Of a stretch of 64,000 bases of DNA, positions 1 to 10,481 are shown piece after piece (position 1 is the stretch's first letter; each line of letters begins with the position of its first letter). The notes below the pieces were generated by a model. That model did not search any database and had not been told where the DNA came from. It saw only the letters and a program-made list of their open reading frames with translations. The translations under genes were made by a program, and so were the position numbers. The DNA lies in NCBI GenBank assembly GCA_003213495.1, contig QCMW01000001.1, forward strand, positions 310,001 to 374,000. The letters are read 5' to 3'. The stretch comes from SAR86 cluster bacterium AG-422-O05. Lineage in GTDB: Bacteria; Pseudomonadota; Gammaproteobacteria; Magnimaribacterales; D2472.

Positions 1-149
1 TATTGTAATCCAGGTTCTAACTCAATCACTTGATCATTTTTCTTGTTATCAATGAAAAACTGCATATTTTCTATCTGTTGAATGTTTGGGCTGTCTTGAT
101 TGCATCCATATATAGAAAACAAAATACTTAAGATTAAAAAATTTTTCAT
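1..149 (-). CDS. Partial (3' end outside window) lipoprotein, probably FKBP-type peptidyl-prolyl isomerase
   Basis: Minus-strand ATG at 147-149 gives MKNFLILSILFSIYGCNQDSPNIQQIENMQFFIDNKKNDQVIELEPGLQY...; lipobox-like IYGC and 'PGLQY' as in FkpA/FKBP N-termini. Not in the ORF track. Confidence 0.55.
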   Translation of the reverse strand, partial: MKNFLILSILFSIYGCNQDSPNIQQIENMQFFIDNKKNDQVIELEPGLQ

Positions 150-151
150 AT

Positions 152-1339
152 CTATGTCTTTATTTTTAGAAATTTTCTTTTACCAACTTGATAAATATTT
201 TCAGTACCAGATGATATTAAAAGCTTTGGATCAATTACTTTTTCTGAATTAATTTTAATTCCGCCTTGTTTTATGAGTCTATTGCCTTCAGATACGCTAG
301 CAATCATATTAGTATTTTTTAGAAGATTAACTAACAAAATTTGATCTTCAGTTAAGTTTACAGAAATTGATTCTATTTCTTCAGGCATATTGCCTTTTTG
401 AAATCTATTTAAAAACTCTTCTTTGCATTTTTTACCATCGCCTTCTTGATGAAATCTATCTACAAGTTCTTCAGCTAATACAAATTTTATATCCCTAGGA
501 TTTTTACCTTCTTCCATTTCTTGTTTCAACATAGCAATATCTTCTTCTGGCATAAAACTTAATAAATCAAACCATCGCCACATTAAATCATCTGAAATAG
601 ACATAATCTTTCCAAACATTTCATCAGGAGCTTCGTCTATAGCAATATAGTTATCTAGAGATTTTGACATCTTATTGACACCGTCAAGACCCTCTAAAAT
701 CGGTACGGTAATAACAACCTGAGGTTCTTGTCCATAATCTCTTTGGAGCTCTCTTCCAACAAGAAGATTGAATTTTTGATCGGTACCTCCGCATTCGACA
801 TCAACCTTTAGTGCCACTGAGTCATAGCCCTGCACAAGAGGATATAAAAATTCATGAACTGCAATGCTTTTATTTGAGGAAAAACGCTTATTGAAGTCAT
901 CTCTTTCAAGCATTCTCGCAACATTATATTTTGATGCAAGATTTATTAATCCATCTGCTCCTAAATCATCACACCATTCTGAATTAAATTTAACTTCTGT
1001 AAGTTCTTTCTTAAGAATTTTAAAGACTTGTTTTTCATATGTTTTAGCATTTTCTAATAAATCTTTAGAATCCAAAGTAGGTCTTGTCTTATTTGTTCCA
1101 GATGGGTCTCCAATTCTGCCCGTAAAGTCGCCAATCAGAAATACAACTTTATGTCCAAAATCTTGAAAGTGACGAAGTTTATTTAGCAAAACAGTATGGC
1201 CGAAATGTAAATCGGGTGCAGTTGGATCAAATCCTGCCTTAACTACAAGTTGTTTACCAGATTTTAATTTTTTTTGAAGATCATCTTCAGTAAGAATTTC
1301 ATCTGAACCTCTTTTTATATGCTTTAGTGCATCATCCAT
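152..1339 (-). CDS. tyrS: Tyrosyl-tRNA synthetase
   Basis: 395 aa; class I aaRS HFGH motif, KMSKS signature, C-terminal S4 domain. Confidence 0.97.
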   Translation of the reverse strand: MDDALKHIKRGSDEILTEDDLQKKLKSGKQLVVKAGFDPTAPDLHFGHTVLLNKLRHFQDFGHKVVFLIGDFTGRIGDPSGTNKTRPTLDSKDLLENAKTYEKQVFKILKKELTEVKFNSEWCDDLGADGLINLASKYNVARMLERDDFNKRFSSNKSIAVHEFLYPLVQGYDSVALKVDVECGGTDQKFNLLVGRELQRDYGQEPQVVITVPILEGLDGVNKMSKSLDNYIAIDEAPDEMFGKIMSISDDLMWRWFDLLSFMPEEDIAMLKQEMEEGKNPRDIKFVLAEELVDRFHQEGDGKKCKEEFLNRFQKGNMPEEIESISVNLTEDQILLVNLLKNTNMIASVSEGNRLIKQGGIKINSEKVIDPKLLISSGTENIYQVGKRKFLKIKT

Positions 1340-1417
1340 ATCACTATCATAGTATTTTTATATCATTAATAGAATCACAATGTTGCTACTTAGTGCTTAA
1401 AGATTAAAATATTATGT

Positions 1418-4400
1418 ATGCCTGATGCAAAAAATAAATTTATTTGTGAAAAAGAGCTTTTATTAACTATAGCGGATGACACTAAATTTCTAGAAAATGA
1501 AGTCATTTCTCAAAATGCACAAAAAATAATTGAGCTTTGTCGTAAAAATAAAAAAGATAGAACTAAACTAGATGCATTTTTAAGTGAGTATGGTCTTGAT
1601 AACAAGGAAGGTGTAGCCTTAATGTGCCTTGCTGAGTCTGTGTTAAGAATTCCAGATAAAAATACCAGAGACCTCATAATTTCTGAAAAATTATCTGAAG
1701 GTAGATGGATAGATCATCTGAACAAAGCTGATAGTCTCTTTGTAAATGCCTCTACCTGGGGTCTATTGCTTGCGGGCAAAGTAGTATCGACTCCATCAAA
1801 ATGGTCAAAAGATCCTAATAATTTTATTACAGAATTAATTTCAAAATCTGGAGAGATGCCAATTAGAACGGCTGTATTAGCAGCAATGGGGATATTGAGT
1901 CAGGAATTTGTGATTGGAAAAGATTTTAAAGATATTGAAAATATACAAGGTTTAGAAAATGAATCTTATTCTTTTGATATGCTTGGAGAGGCAGCAAGAA
2001 CATCAAGTCAAGCAGAAAAATATTTCGAATCCTATTTTAATGCAATTGATGAGGTTGGAAGATTGAATTTGACTAAAGATTTATCTAATGGTGTTTCAAT
2101 TAAAATTTCAGCTCTTCATCCAAGATATGAAATGAGAAAATTAGATGAACTAGAATCTAAACTTTTTCCAAAGCTTGCTGAGCTTGTTAATTATGCTCAT
2201 TCAAAAGATGTTGAGATTACTATTGATGCTGAAGAACAAGATAGACTAAGTCTAAGCTTTCATATTATTAAAAAATTAGCATTTGAGAAAAAAATTAAGG
2301 ATTGGTCAGGGTTTGGAATTGCTCTTCAGGCATATGGCAAAAGAGCTTTGAGAGCAGTAGATTGGTTAAATAAAATTGTGGAAAAAAGAGCTGGGATGCA
2401 CTTAAGGTTAGTTAAAGGAGCATATTGGGATTATGAAATTAAACATTCACAAGTTTATGGATACGAGGGATATTCTGTGTTCTCAAAAAAATCCATCACA
2501 GATATTTTCTATCTCGCATGTGCAAAAGAAATATTAAAAAATAAAAAACTTTTTGCTAAATTTGCAACACATAATGCTCATACTATCTCATCAATTCAAT
2601 ATTTAGGTGAAGGTTCTGATTATGAATTTCAAAGGTTATATGGAATGGGCGAGCTTTTGTACCAAAGTGCTTCAGAAGCTTTAGAGCTCAGTTCAAAACC
2701 ATCTATTTATGCGCCTATTGGGAGTCATAAGGATTTACTTCCATATCTTGTGAGAAGGCTTCTTGAAAATGGAGCAAATAGTTCTTTTATAAATAGGCTA
2801 CTTGATCCTGAAACTGATTCTTCTTGGTTGGCAGAAAATCCATATGAAAGATTGAAAAAAGAAACAAAAGATATTCCAGTTCCAAAAAAAATATTTTTTG
2901 ATAGAGAAAATTCTAGTGGTAAAGACATCTCAGAAATAGAAAACCTAGAAGATCTTAAATCAAAGATTGATAACTTTAGTGGATTAAAAGTTGATGCAGA
3001 ATCCATCTATGCAGGAAGACTTGATGCAAATAATACAGAAGAAAAAGCTTTTTCAATAAGCAATAGACGTAAAATTGGAACAATAACTCTGGACGATCCA
3101 ATTCAAATTAAAAAGGCTCTTGAAAAAGATACATTGGATGAATGGAAAGAAATTGAAGTTAATGAAAGAGGAAAAATTTTGAATCTTATTGCAGATGATT
3201 TAGAGAATAATCCCTATGAACTTATTTATTTCTTAATTAATGAAGCAGGAAAAACTATTCAGAATGCGATAGATGAGATTAGAGAAGCTGTAGATTTTCT
3301 TAGATACTATTCTAGTCGATCTATTGAATTGTTTAATAATACAGAATTGAATGGTCCAACCGGTGAAGATAATCAAATGAGTTTCACACCAAAAGGAACA
3401 TTCTTATGTATTAGTCCTTGGAATTTTCCAGTAGCAATATTAATTGGTCAAATATCTGCTGCACTTTCATGTGGGAACAGGGTTATTGTAAAGCCATCAG
3501 AATATTCTTCTATTTTGGGGTATTTGGTTGTAAAAAAATTTCATGACCATGGAGTTCCAATAAGTGCTTTAAGCTTAATATTAGGTGATGGTTTATATGG
3601 GGATTTTTTAACAAAGATAAGGCCTCTTCATGGCGTTGCATTTACAGGTTCGCTTTCAACAGCAAAAAAAATTCAAGCTAATATTATTGATAACCAAAAT
3701 CAAATTATTCCTCTAATAGCTGAAACTGGCGGGGTAAATACAATGATAGTGGATTCAAGTGCTCTTCTAGAACAAGTCACTGATGATGTTGTTAGATCAG
3801 CTTTTGATAGTGCTGGTCAAAGATGTTCTGCATTAAGAGTGCTCTGTGTGCAAGAAGAAATATATGATGATCTTAAAGATATGATCATTGGCAATATGCA
3901 AATTCAAACTGTTGGTGACCCTAATTTTTTTGACACAGATATAGGACCAATAATTAATGATAAGGCATATAAAAAAATTACTAGTTATATATCGCTATGC
4001 TCTGAAAAGGGCTATAAAATTCATCAGCCTAATCAGAAAGTTTCTGATATGCATATTGTACCAACTCTTATTGAGATTAATTCAATTTCAAATATAACAG
4101 AGGAGCAATTTGGTCCAATTTTACACATCCTCAAATACTCATCAAATGAGATAGATGAACTAATTAACCAAATTAATAAAAGTGAATATGGTCTAACAAT
4201 GGGCATTCACTCAAGAATTGAAGCTAGAGCTGATTATATGAGCTCAAAATCAAATGTTGGTAATATCTATATAAATAGAGATATGGTGGGTGCGGTGGTA
4301 GGGTCACAGCCCTTTGGAGGAATTGGTTTATCGGGAAGTGGTTTTAAAGCAGGTGGGCCAAACTACCTTCTTCAATTTGTTAATGAAAAGGTGGTATCTA

Positions 4401-4459
4401 AAAACTCTGTTGCATTTGGAGGTAATACTGAACTTCTTAATATCCAAGAAGATATATGA
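1418..4459 (+). CDS. putA: Bifunctional proline dehydrogenase / delta-1-pyrroline-5-carboxylate dehydrogenase, no RHH DNA-binding domain
   Basis: 1013 aa; PRODH domain (LRLVKGAYWDYEIK) and ALDH domain (AGQRCSALR, ISPWNFPVAI). Confidence 0.95.
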   Translation: MPDAKNKFICEKELLLTIADDTKFLENEVISQNAQKIIELCRKNKKDRTKLDAFLSEYGLDNKEGVALMCLAESVLRIPDKNTRDLIISEKLSEGRWIDHLNKADSLFVNASTWGLLLAGKVVSTPSKWSKDPNNFITELISKSGEMPIRTAVLAAMGILSQEFVIGKDFKDIENIQGLENESYSFDMLGEAARTSSQAEKYFESYFNAIDEVGRLNLTKDLSNGVSIKISALHPRYEMRKLDELESKLFPKLAELVNYAHSKDVEITIDAEEQDRLSLSFHIIKKLAFEKKIKDWSGFGIALQAYGKRALRAVDWLNKIVEKRAGMHLRLVKGAYWDYEIKHSQVYGYEGYSVFSKKSITDIFYLACAKEILKNKKLFAKFATHNAHTISSIQYLGEGSDYEFQRLYGMGELLYQSASEALELSSKPSIYAPIGSHKDLLPYLVRRLLENGANSSFINRLLDPETDSSWLAENPYERLKKETKDIPVPKKIFFDRENSSGKDISEIENLEDLKSKIDNFSGLKVDAESIYAGRLDANNTEEKAFSISNRRKIGTITLDDPIQIKKALEKDTLDEWKEIEVNERGKILNLIADDLENNPYELIYFLINEAGKTIQNAIDEIREAVDFLRYYSSRSIELFNNTELNGPTGEDNQMSFTPKGTFLCISPWNFPVAILIGQISAALSCGNRVIVKPSEYSSILGYLVVKKFHDHGVPISALSLILGDGLYGDFLTKIRPLHGVAFTGSLSTAKKIQANIIDNQNQIIPLIAETGGVNTMIVDSSALLEQVTDDVVRSAFDSAGQRCSALRVLCVQEEIYDDLKDMIIGNMQIQTVGDPNFFDTDIGPIINDKAYKKITSYISLCSEKGYKIHQPNQKVSDMHIVPTLIEINSISNITEEQFGPILHILKYSSNEIDELINQINKSEYGLTMGIHSRIEARADYMSSKSNVGNIYINRDMVGAVVGSQPFGGIGLSGSGFKAGGPNYLLQFVNEKVVSKNSVAFGGNTELLNIQEDI

Positions 4460-5700
4460 TTGGATTTAAAAAAATACCAAAAAAATCAATTTTTAGTGTT
4501 TTTGTGGTTGCTGTTATATCAATTCTATTGGTATATGTGGATACTCGATATAACGATCCATTACCTATTGAAGAAGTTAGTTTCTCTGAAGAACTTAACA
4601 ATAATCCTGAACCAATTCAAAATAAACAAATTCATGTCGTTCAAAAAGGTGAAAGCTTATCTGTCATTTTTGATGATAAAGAAGTTCCTTTAAACACAGC
4701 ATACAAAATTTTCAATTTTGATAAAGATAATCTGTTAACAAGTATCAAGCCTGGTGACATAATGGAATTTTCATATTTAGGTAATACACTTGAAAGTATT
4801 CAAATCAATAAAGATGACATAAGTTCAATAATTATAGAAATTAAGGATGACATCTTAATTAAAGAAGTAGTAAATGAGATACAGGTTGTCCAGTCATTTG
4901 CAAAAGGAGAAATTACAGGCTCTTTCTATAAGAGTGCCCTAGATGTTGGGATACCAGATAGCATTATTATGGATTTCGCTTATATATTTGGTTGGGATAT
5001 AGATTTTATTCTTGATGTTAGGCAAGGTGATAAATTTTCAGTAATTTATGAAACCGATTACTCTGGTGGAGAGAAAATTTCTAGTGGTGATATCATTTTT
5101 GCTAAATTTATTAATAAAAACAAAATTTATATAGCCCAAAGATTTTATGATGATTTTCAGGGCAAACAGTACTTCAATCAAAATGGCGATAATGTTAAGA
5201 AAGGTTTTTTAAGAGCTCCGTTAGACTTTACAAGAATCAGTGATCATTTTAATCCAAACAGAAAGCATCCGATTCTTCATACAATTAGAGCTCACAAAGG
5301 AACAGACTATGCTGCAGCTACGGGGACGCCAATTCAAGCAACAGGTGATGGTGTTATAGCTTTTGTTGGAGTAAAAAATGGTTGCGGCAATGAAATTCTT
5401 ATAAGGCATGCAAATAACTATCAAACCAGATATTGTCATTTGCAAAAATTTCATAAAGGCATAAAAAAAGGAAAAAAAGTTAGTCAGGGAGAGGTTATAG
5501 GTTACGTTGGGAGTACCGGTTTGGCTACTGGACCTCATCTACATTATGAGTTCATGATTGGTAATAAACACACTGACCCTGTTAAGGTAAAACTTCCATC
5601 TGCAAAGCCTTTAAATAAAAATCAAATTGAAGATTTTAATAAACTTCTTGAATTAAATTTAGAAAAAATTGCAGAGTATAATTCGATTTATGGCAACTGA
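4456..5700 (+). CDS. mepM: M23 peptidoglycan DD-metalloendopeptidase with LysM/OapA-like domain (MepM-like)
   Basis: N-terminal TM, IHVVQKGESLSVIF, C-terminal HKGTDYAAATGTPIQATGDG...GPHLHYEF M23 motifs. Confidence 0.9.
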   Translation: MIGFKKIPKKSIFSVFVVAVISILLVYVDTRYNDPLPIEEVSFSEELNNNPEPIQNKQIHVVQKGESLSVIFDDKEVPLNTAYKIFNFDKDNLLTSIKPGDIMEFSYLGNTLESIQINKDDISSIIIEIKDDILIKEVVNEIQVVQSFAKGEITGSFYKSALDVGIPDSIIMDFAYIFGWDIDFILDVRQGDKFSVIYETDYSGGEKISSGDIIFAKFINKNKIYIAQRFYDDFQGKQYFNQNGDNVKKGFLRAPLDFTRISDHFNPNRKHPILHTIRAHKGTDYAAATGTPIQATGDGVIAFVGVKNGCGNEILIRHANNYQTRYCHLQKFHKGIKKGKKVSQGEVIGYVGSTGLATGPHLHYEFMIGNKHTDPVKVKLPSAKPLNKNQIEDFNKLLELNLEKIAEYNSIYGN

Positions 5701-6715
5701 AAATTTTATTGGGATTATGACTGGGACAAGTGCTGATTCCCTTGATGGCTGTATTGTATCTTTCGATAAAGAATTTCAGCTGCACGAAAGTATGAGCATT
5801 GATATTTCTGAAAACTATAAAAGTCTTATAGAGGATTCAATAAAAAAAGGCTTTAAAGATATATCAGAGTCTAACGATCTTTATGAGGCTGAAATTGCAC
5901 TGAATAATAAATCTATTGAACTAATAAATAATCTATTAAAAAATTCTAATTTGAATAAGTCTGAAATATCAGGAGTTGGATTCTCAGGTCAAACAGTCTT
6001 TCATACATATCAAAAAAGCTATCAAATTGGTAATCCGCAAACTATTGCAGATAATTCAAAAATTGATGTTATATCAGATTTTAGAAATTTTGATATTAAA
6101 AATGGTGGTATGGGAGCTCCTCTTATACCAAAGTTTCATCAATATTTATTTGGCAGTGAAAATAGCAAAAAGATTATTTTCAATATTGGTGGCATTGCTA
6201 ATGGTACGTACCTAGATAATAAAAAAATAATGCTTGCTTCCGATGTGGGTCCGGGTAACTGCTTGATGGATTTAGTAGCTACAAAAAGGCTTGATTCTAA
6301 CTTTGATCTAAATGGAGAAACAGCATCAAAGGGAAAAATAATAGAGAGTGTGCTAAAAATGCTTCATGCTAGCTGTGTTCACTTAGATTATCCAAGAGCT
6401 GACGATAAACAAGATTACTATAAAATTTTAAATACTAATTTCGATAAGTATCAAACTGAGGATATTTTAAGAACATTGGCAGAATTTACTGCTGACAAGG
6501 TCTGTGAGTTTTTTAATAACTGTGGAAGTCCAGAAGAAGTTATTTTTCATGGTGGTGGAATAAATAATAACTTCCTGATGAATTTAATTGAAGAAAAATT
6601 AAAAGTACAAATAAAAACAAGTGATTTTAAAATTCCAGCAAAATTTGTTGAATCTGCAGCGTTTGCATATTTAGCATTTTTAAGAAAAGGAAAGTTATTT
6701 TCAGCTAAATTGTAA
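5690..6715 (+). CDS. anmK: Anhydro-N-acetylmuramic acid kinase
   Basis: MATENFIGIMTGTSADSLDG; internal Met of the 5669 ORF is the likely start; synteny with tyrS/mepM/erpA. Confidence 0.93.
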   Translation: MATENFIGIMTGTSADSLDGCIVSFDKEFQLHESMSIDISENYKSLIEDSIKKGFKDISESNDLYEAEIALNNKSIELINNLLKNSNLNKSEISGVGFSGQTVFHTYQKSYQIGNPQTIADNSKIDVISDFRNFDIKNGGMGAPLIPKFHQYLFGSENSKKIIFNIGGIANGTYLDNKKIMLASDVGPGNCLMDLVATKRLDSNFDLNGETASKGKIIESVLKMLHASCVHLDYPRADDKQDYYKILNTNFDKYQTEDILRTLAEFTADKVCEFFNNCGSPEEVIFHGGGINNNFLMNLIEEKLKVQIKTSDFKIPAKFVESAAFAYLAFLRKGKLFSAKL

Positions 6716-7052
6716 AAGACTCTCCACAGCCGCATGTGGTTTTAGCATTTGGATTATTAATTACAAACTTAGAGCCTGATAAATCTTCAACAAAATCTAA
6801 GGTTGAACCATATAAGTATGGATATGACATTGAATCTAATAATACTGAAAAGTTTTCAAAATCAACAACATCATCGTCAAAAGCAATCTCTGAATCAAAC
6901 TTAAATCCGTACTGAAAACCAGAACACCCTCCTCCTGTAACATAGACCCTAAACTTGTTGCCGAGATCAGAATCATTATTCATTACTTTACAAATTCTAT
7001 TAGCTGCACTTGGTGTCAGTTGTATTGAGTTATTTGATAAACTTTCTGACAT
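6705..7052 (-). CDS. erpA: Iron-sulfur cluster insertion protein ErpA
   Basis: 115 aa A-type carrier with GGCSGFQYGF and CGCGESF cysteines. Confidence 0.93.
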   Translation of the reverse strand: MSESLSNNSIQLTPSAANRICKVMNNDSDLGNKFRVYVTGGGCSGFQYGFKFDSEIAFDDDVVDFENFSVLLDSMSYPYLYGSTLDFVEDLSGSKFVINNPNAKTTCGCGESFTI

Positions 7053-7053
7053 G

Positions 7054-7545
7054 TTAAGAAATTCGTTTGACTTTAATTTTTACATTTGATGAAGTATTTA
7101 TCATCCAAAATCCGCCCATTGTTGCTTCCTCAATAACTATTTTATTTTTAGCTCTGAAATTATTAAGTTTGATTGATGATAAGACTGATTGTGACTCCCA
7201 TAACTGATCATTTGATAACTTGAATCTGGTCTTTCCTCCAACTGCCTTTGCAACACTTGATATTGATGAAGCTAATTGCGATTTAATAACTTGAATGTTG
7301 GCATCTTGTTTTTGTCTATTTGATAAACCGAAAGTAGAAATTTCTTCATTTTGAGCAGATGCAACATTCTCTTTTTTAACTAACTCTTCGGATGATTTTG
7401 AAACTCCGGTTAAAATATAGTCATAACACGCAAGCCTCTTTACATCAGATTTTATTGTCGCACAATCTTCTAGTTTAACTTCAGCAAAACTATAAAATGC
7501 AATAAATAGAAATGTAGTTATAAAAAATTTTTTCATGTGTAGCAT
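7054..7545 (-). CDS. Exported protein of unknown function (CxxI...RLACYD-type periplasmic protein)
   Basis: Signal peptide MKKFFITTFLFIAFYSFA; CATIKSDVKRLACYD; C-terminal beta-rich region. Confidence 0.6.
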   Translation of the reverse strand: MLHMKKFFITTFLFIAFYSFAEVKLEDCATIKSDVKRLACYDYILTGVSKSSEELVKKENVASAQNEEISTFGLSNRQKQDANIQVIKSQLASSISSVAKAVGGKTRFKLSNDQLWESQSVLSSIKLNNFRAKNKIVIEEATMGGFWMINTSSNVKIKVKRIS

Positions 7546-7625
7546 TATAAGTTTAAATATCAGTATAAAATATAATTATGCTCAAATACTTTTTTTTCAA
7601 GAATTTCATAACTATTTAAAGCTTC

Positions 7626-8138
7626 ATGAAAAAAATCTTATTAACTTATTCAACGGTAGACGGACACACTAAAACAATATGCGAAAAAATATTGTCATAC
7701 TGTAAAACTTCTCATGTTGATATCTTACCAATTGATAGCAGCATCAATATTAAAGATTACGATACTGTTGTTATAGGGGCAAGTATTAGATATGGAAAGT
7801 ATAGAGAAGAAATATTTGAGTTTATAAAAGAAAATGAGGAGCTTTTAAATTCAAAGGATAATGCTTTCTTCTCTGTTAATGTTGTTGCTAGAAAGGAAAA
7901 CAAAAACAAACCTGAAACAAATCCATATTTAATAAAATTTTTAAATAAGATTAGTTGGCAACCTAAAATTTTAGATGTATTTGCAGGTAAAATAGATTAT
8001 CCGAAATATAAATTCCTTGATAAGTATGCTATTAAGTTTATTATGTGGATTACTAAAGGCCCAACTGACACATCTAAAGTTTACGAATTTACTGACTGGA
8101 ATAGAGTAAAGTCATTTGCTGAAAAACTTGAATTATGA
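7626..8138 (+). CDS. hemG: Flavodoxin-type menaquinone-dependent protoporphyrinogen oxidase
   Basis: 170 aa flavodoxin fold, YSTVDGHTKTICEKI and GASIRYGKYREEIFEF; adjacent to hemL. Confidence 0.88.
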   Translation: MKKILLTYSTVDGHTKTICEKILSYCKTSHVDILPIDSSINIKDYDTVVIGASIRYGKYREEIFEFIKENEELLNSKDNAFFSVNVVARKENKNKPETNPYLIKFLNKISWQPKILDVFAGKIDYPKYKFLDKYAIKFIMWITKGPTDTSKVYEFTDWNRVKSFAEKLEL

Positions 8139-9424
8139 AAAGTATCAACAAATCAATCAAATTATTTAAAGAGGCTAAATTACATATGCCAGGAGGTGTC
8201 AATTCTCCAGTAAGGGCATTTAAGAATATTGATGGTAATCCTATATTTTTTAAAAAAGCTAAAGGTCCATATGTTTACGATGAAGATGGTAATAAATATA
8301 TTGACTATATTGGCTCATGGGGTCCAATGATTATGGGGCATTCGCATCCAATAATTATTAAAGCGATTGCTAAACAGATGAAATTAGGTACTAGTTATGG
8401 TGCTCCAACAAGTATCGAATCAGACACAGCTAAATTAATTAAAAAATGTGTTCCGTCGATAGAAAAAATTAGAATGGTTAATTCAGGTACTGAGGCAACC
8501 ATGAGTGCAATTAGGCTTGCCAGAGGATACACGAATAGAGATAAAATTATTAAATTTGATGGATGTTATCACGGACATGTTGACTCTTTGTTGATAAAAG
8601 CGGGATCTGGTGTCTCAACTTTTGGACTACCTGACTCTCCAGGAATTCCTTCAGAACTAGCAAGAAAAACTTTAAGCTGTGAGTTTAATAATAAAGAAGA
8701 ATTTCTAAAAGTATTTAATAAAAATAAAAAAGATATAGCTGCGGTAATAGTTGAGCCTATTGCAGGAAACATGGGTTTTATCCCAGCAGATAAATCTTTC
8801 TTAAAATTACTGAGAAAAACAACAAAAGCAAATAAGTCGTTACTAATTTTTGATGAAGTGATGTCAGGTTTCAGGGTGGCTCTTGGTGGAGCTCAAGAAC
8901 TTTATAAAATTAAGCCAGATCTTACGACTCTTGGTAAAGTTATCGGAGGCGGATTACCGGTTGGGGCTTTTGGTGGAAATAAAAAAATTATGGACTATCT
9001 AGCTCCTAATGGTCCCGTATATCAAGCCGGTACTTTGTCTGGTAATCCTCTTGCTATGGCGGCAGGGTCGTCTTTAATAAAATTACTAATCAAAAATAAT
9101 CCATATAAAAATCTTGAAAGTAAAGCTTCTGCCCTGCTGACTAATATGAAAGATATTTTTCAAAAACATGATATACACTTATCTGTTAATCAAAAAGGAG
9201 GTATGTTTGGATTCTTCTTTTCAAAAAACCTGCCTAAGAATTTAAATGATGTCATTAACACAGATGACATTCTCTTCAAAAGTTTTTTGAACAAATCAAT
9301 TGAAAATGGCATATATTTTGCTCCTTCAAAGTTTGAAGCAGGATTTATATCAACAAAACATACTAATAAAGAAATTAATAATACAATAAGGATTATTCAA
9401 AACATTTTAAAAAAAGGAATTTAG
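8135..9424 (+). CDS. hemL: Glutamate-1-semialdehyde 2,1-aminomutase
   Basis: MPGGVNSPVRAF, DEVMSGFRVALGGAQ, LGKVIGGGLPVGAFGG PLP-lysine region. Confidence 0.97.
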   Translation: MKSINKSIKLFKEAKLHMPGGVNSPVRAFKNIDGNPIFFKKAKGPYVYDEDGNKYIDYIGSWGPMIMGHSHPIIIKAIAKQMKLGTSYGAPTSIESDTAKLIKKCVPSIEKIRMVNSGTEATMSAIRLARGYTNRDKIIKFDGCYHGHVDSLLIKAGSGVSTFGLPDSPGIPSELARKTLSCEFNNKEEFLKVFNKNKKDIAAVIVEPIAGNMGFIPADKSFLKLLRKTTKANKSLLIFDEVMSGFRVALGGAQELYKIKPDLTTLGKVIGGGLPVGAFGGNKKIMDYLAPNGPVYQAGTLSGNPLAMAAGSSLIKLLIKNNPYKNLESKASALLTNMKDIFQKHDIHLSVNQKGGMFGFFFSKNLPKNLNDVINTDDILFKSFLNKSIENGIYFAPSKFEAGFISTKHTNKEINNTIRIIQNILKKGI

Positions 9425-10426
9425 ATGAAATATGATATCAGTGCCTTAGGAAATGCTCTTGTAGATACCCAATATATGGTTAACCATGATTTTTTAAGTG
9501 ATATTGGTTTAGAGCCAGACTCTATGACTCTTGCCACTGCAGAAGAACATGCCCCAATAATAAAAAAACTTGAAGAAATGGGATCTGAATCAGTTTCAGA
9601 TTGCGGAGGTTCAGCTACAAATTCCTTGGTTGCAGCTTCCAATTATGGATCAAAATGTCATCATGTTTGTAGGGTTGCTGAAGATACTGACGGTAAAAAA
9701 TATTTAGATAGTTTGCAAAATGCTGGCGTGGAACATATTGGATATAGTAAGGAAAATTCTGATTTGCCAACCGGTAAATGTTTAATATTTGTTACTCCTG
9801 ATGCCAAAAGAACAATGAGCAGCATGTTAGGAATCAGTGCTTATCTAGGATCTAAAGATATTAATTATGATGCCGTTGAAAACTCAAAAATTTTTTATAT
9901 AGAAGGTTATATGGTCACAAGCGATGACAACTTTAGCGCAGTTACTTCAGTTTTAGAACATCTAAAAGATAAAAATACGATTAAAGCTTTATCTCTTTCA
10001 GATGCTGGAATTGTGCATGGGTTTAGAGAAAAATTTAATATCATAGAGTCATATGGCATTGATATGATTTTTTGTAATGATGATGAAGCAATTGCATTTT
10101 CTGGCAAAAATACACTAGAAGAAGCAATAGAATTCTATAAAAAGCAGACATATCTTATGGCAATCACAAGAGGTGGTGATGGAAGTATTGTTATTAAAGA
10201 TGGAGAATTGACTTCATCTCCGGCAGAATCAATAACTCCTGTAGATACTAATGGGGCTGGAGATATTTATGCTGGATCATTTATGCATGCTTACTTGCAA
10301 GGCAACAATATTGAAGATTGCGCAAGCTTCAGCAACTATGCCTCTTCAAAGGTTGTGGAGACATTTGGGCCTAGACTTTCATCAGATGGTTATAAAAAAG
10401 TTTTAAATAAATTAAAAAAAAGCTAG
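9425..10426 (+). CDS. PfkB-family carbohydrate/adenosine kinase
   Basis: DTNGAGDIYAGSF catalytic motif and GGSATNS N-terminal region. Confidence 0.9.
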   Translation: MKYDISALGNALVDTQYMVNHDFLSDIGLEPDSMTLATAEEHAPIIKKLEEMGSESVSDCGGSATNSLVAASNYGSKCHHVCRVAEDTDGKKYLDSLQNAGVEHIGYSKENSDLPTGKCLIFVTPDAKRTMSSMLGISAYLGSKDINYDAVENSKIFYIEGYMVTSDDNFSAVTSVLEHLKDKNTIKALSLSDAGIVHGFREKFNIIESYGIDMIFCNDDEAIAFSGKNTLEEAIEFYKKQTYLMAITRGGDGSIVIKDGELTSSPAESITPVDTNGAGDIYAGSFMHAYLQGNNIEDCASFSNYASSKVVETFGPRLSSDGYKKVLNKLKKS

Positions 10427-10481
10427 CAAATTTCTTAACTATCTGATACTTTCTCCACCCTAAAAATTAAACCACAATTAT

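Noticed and set aside
864-1166. ORF of 100 aa on the strand opposite tyrS
   Set aside because: Fully antisense inside a well-conserved gene, no motif; shadow ORF.
2725-3006. 93-aa ORF antisense to putA
   Set aside because: Shadow ORF; Ser/Phe-rich composition typical of antisense reading of AT-rich genes.
1418-4459. Trifunctional PutA with DNA-binding domain
   Set aside because: No N-terminal ribbon-helix-helix; the protein starts directly in the PutA linker/PRODH region.
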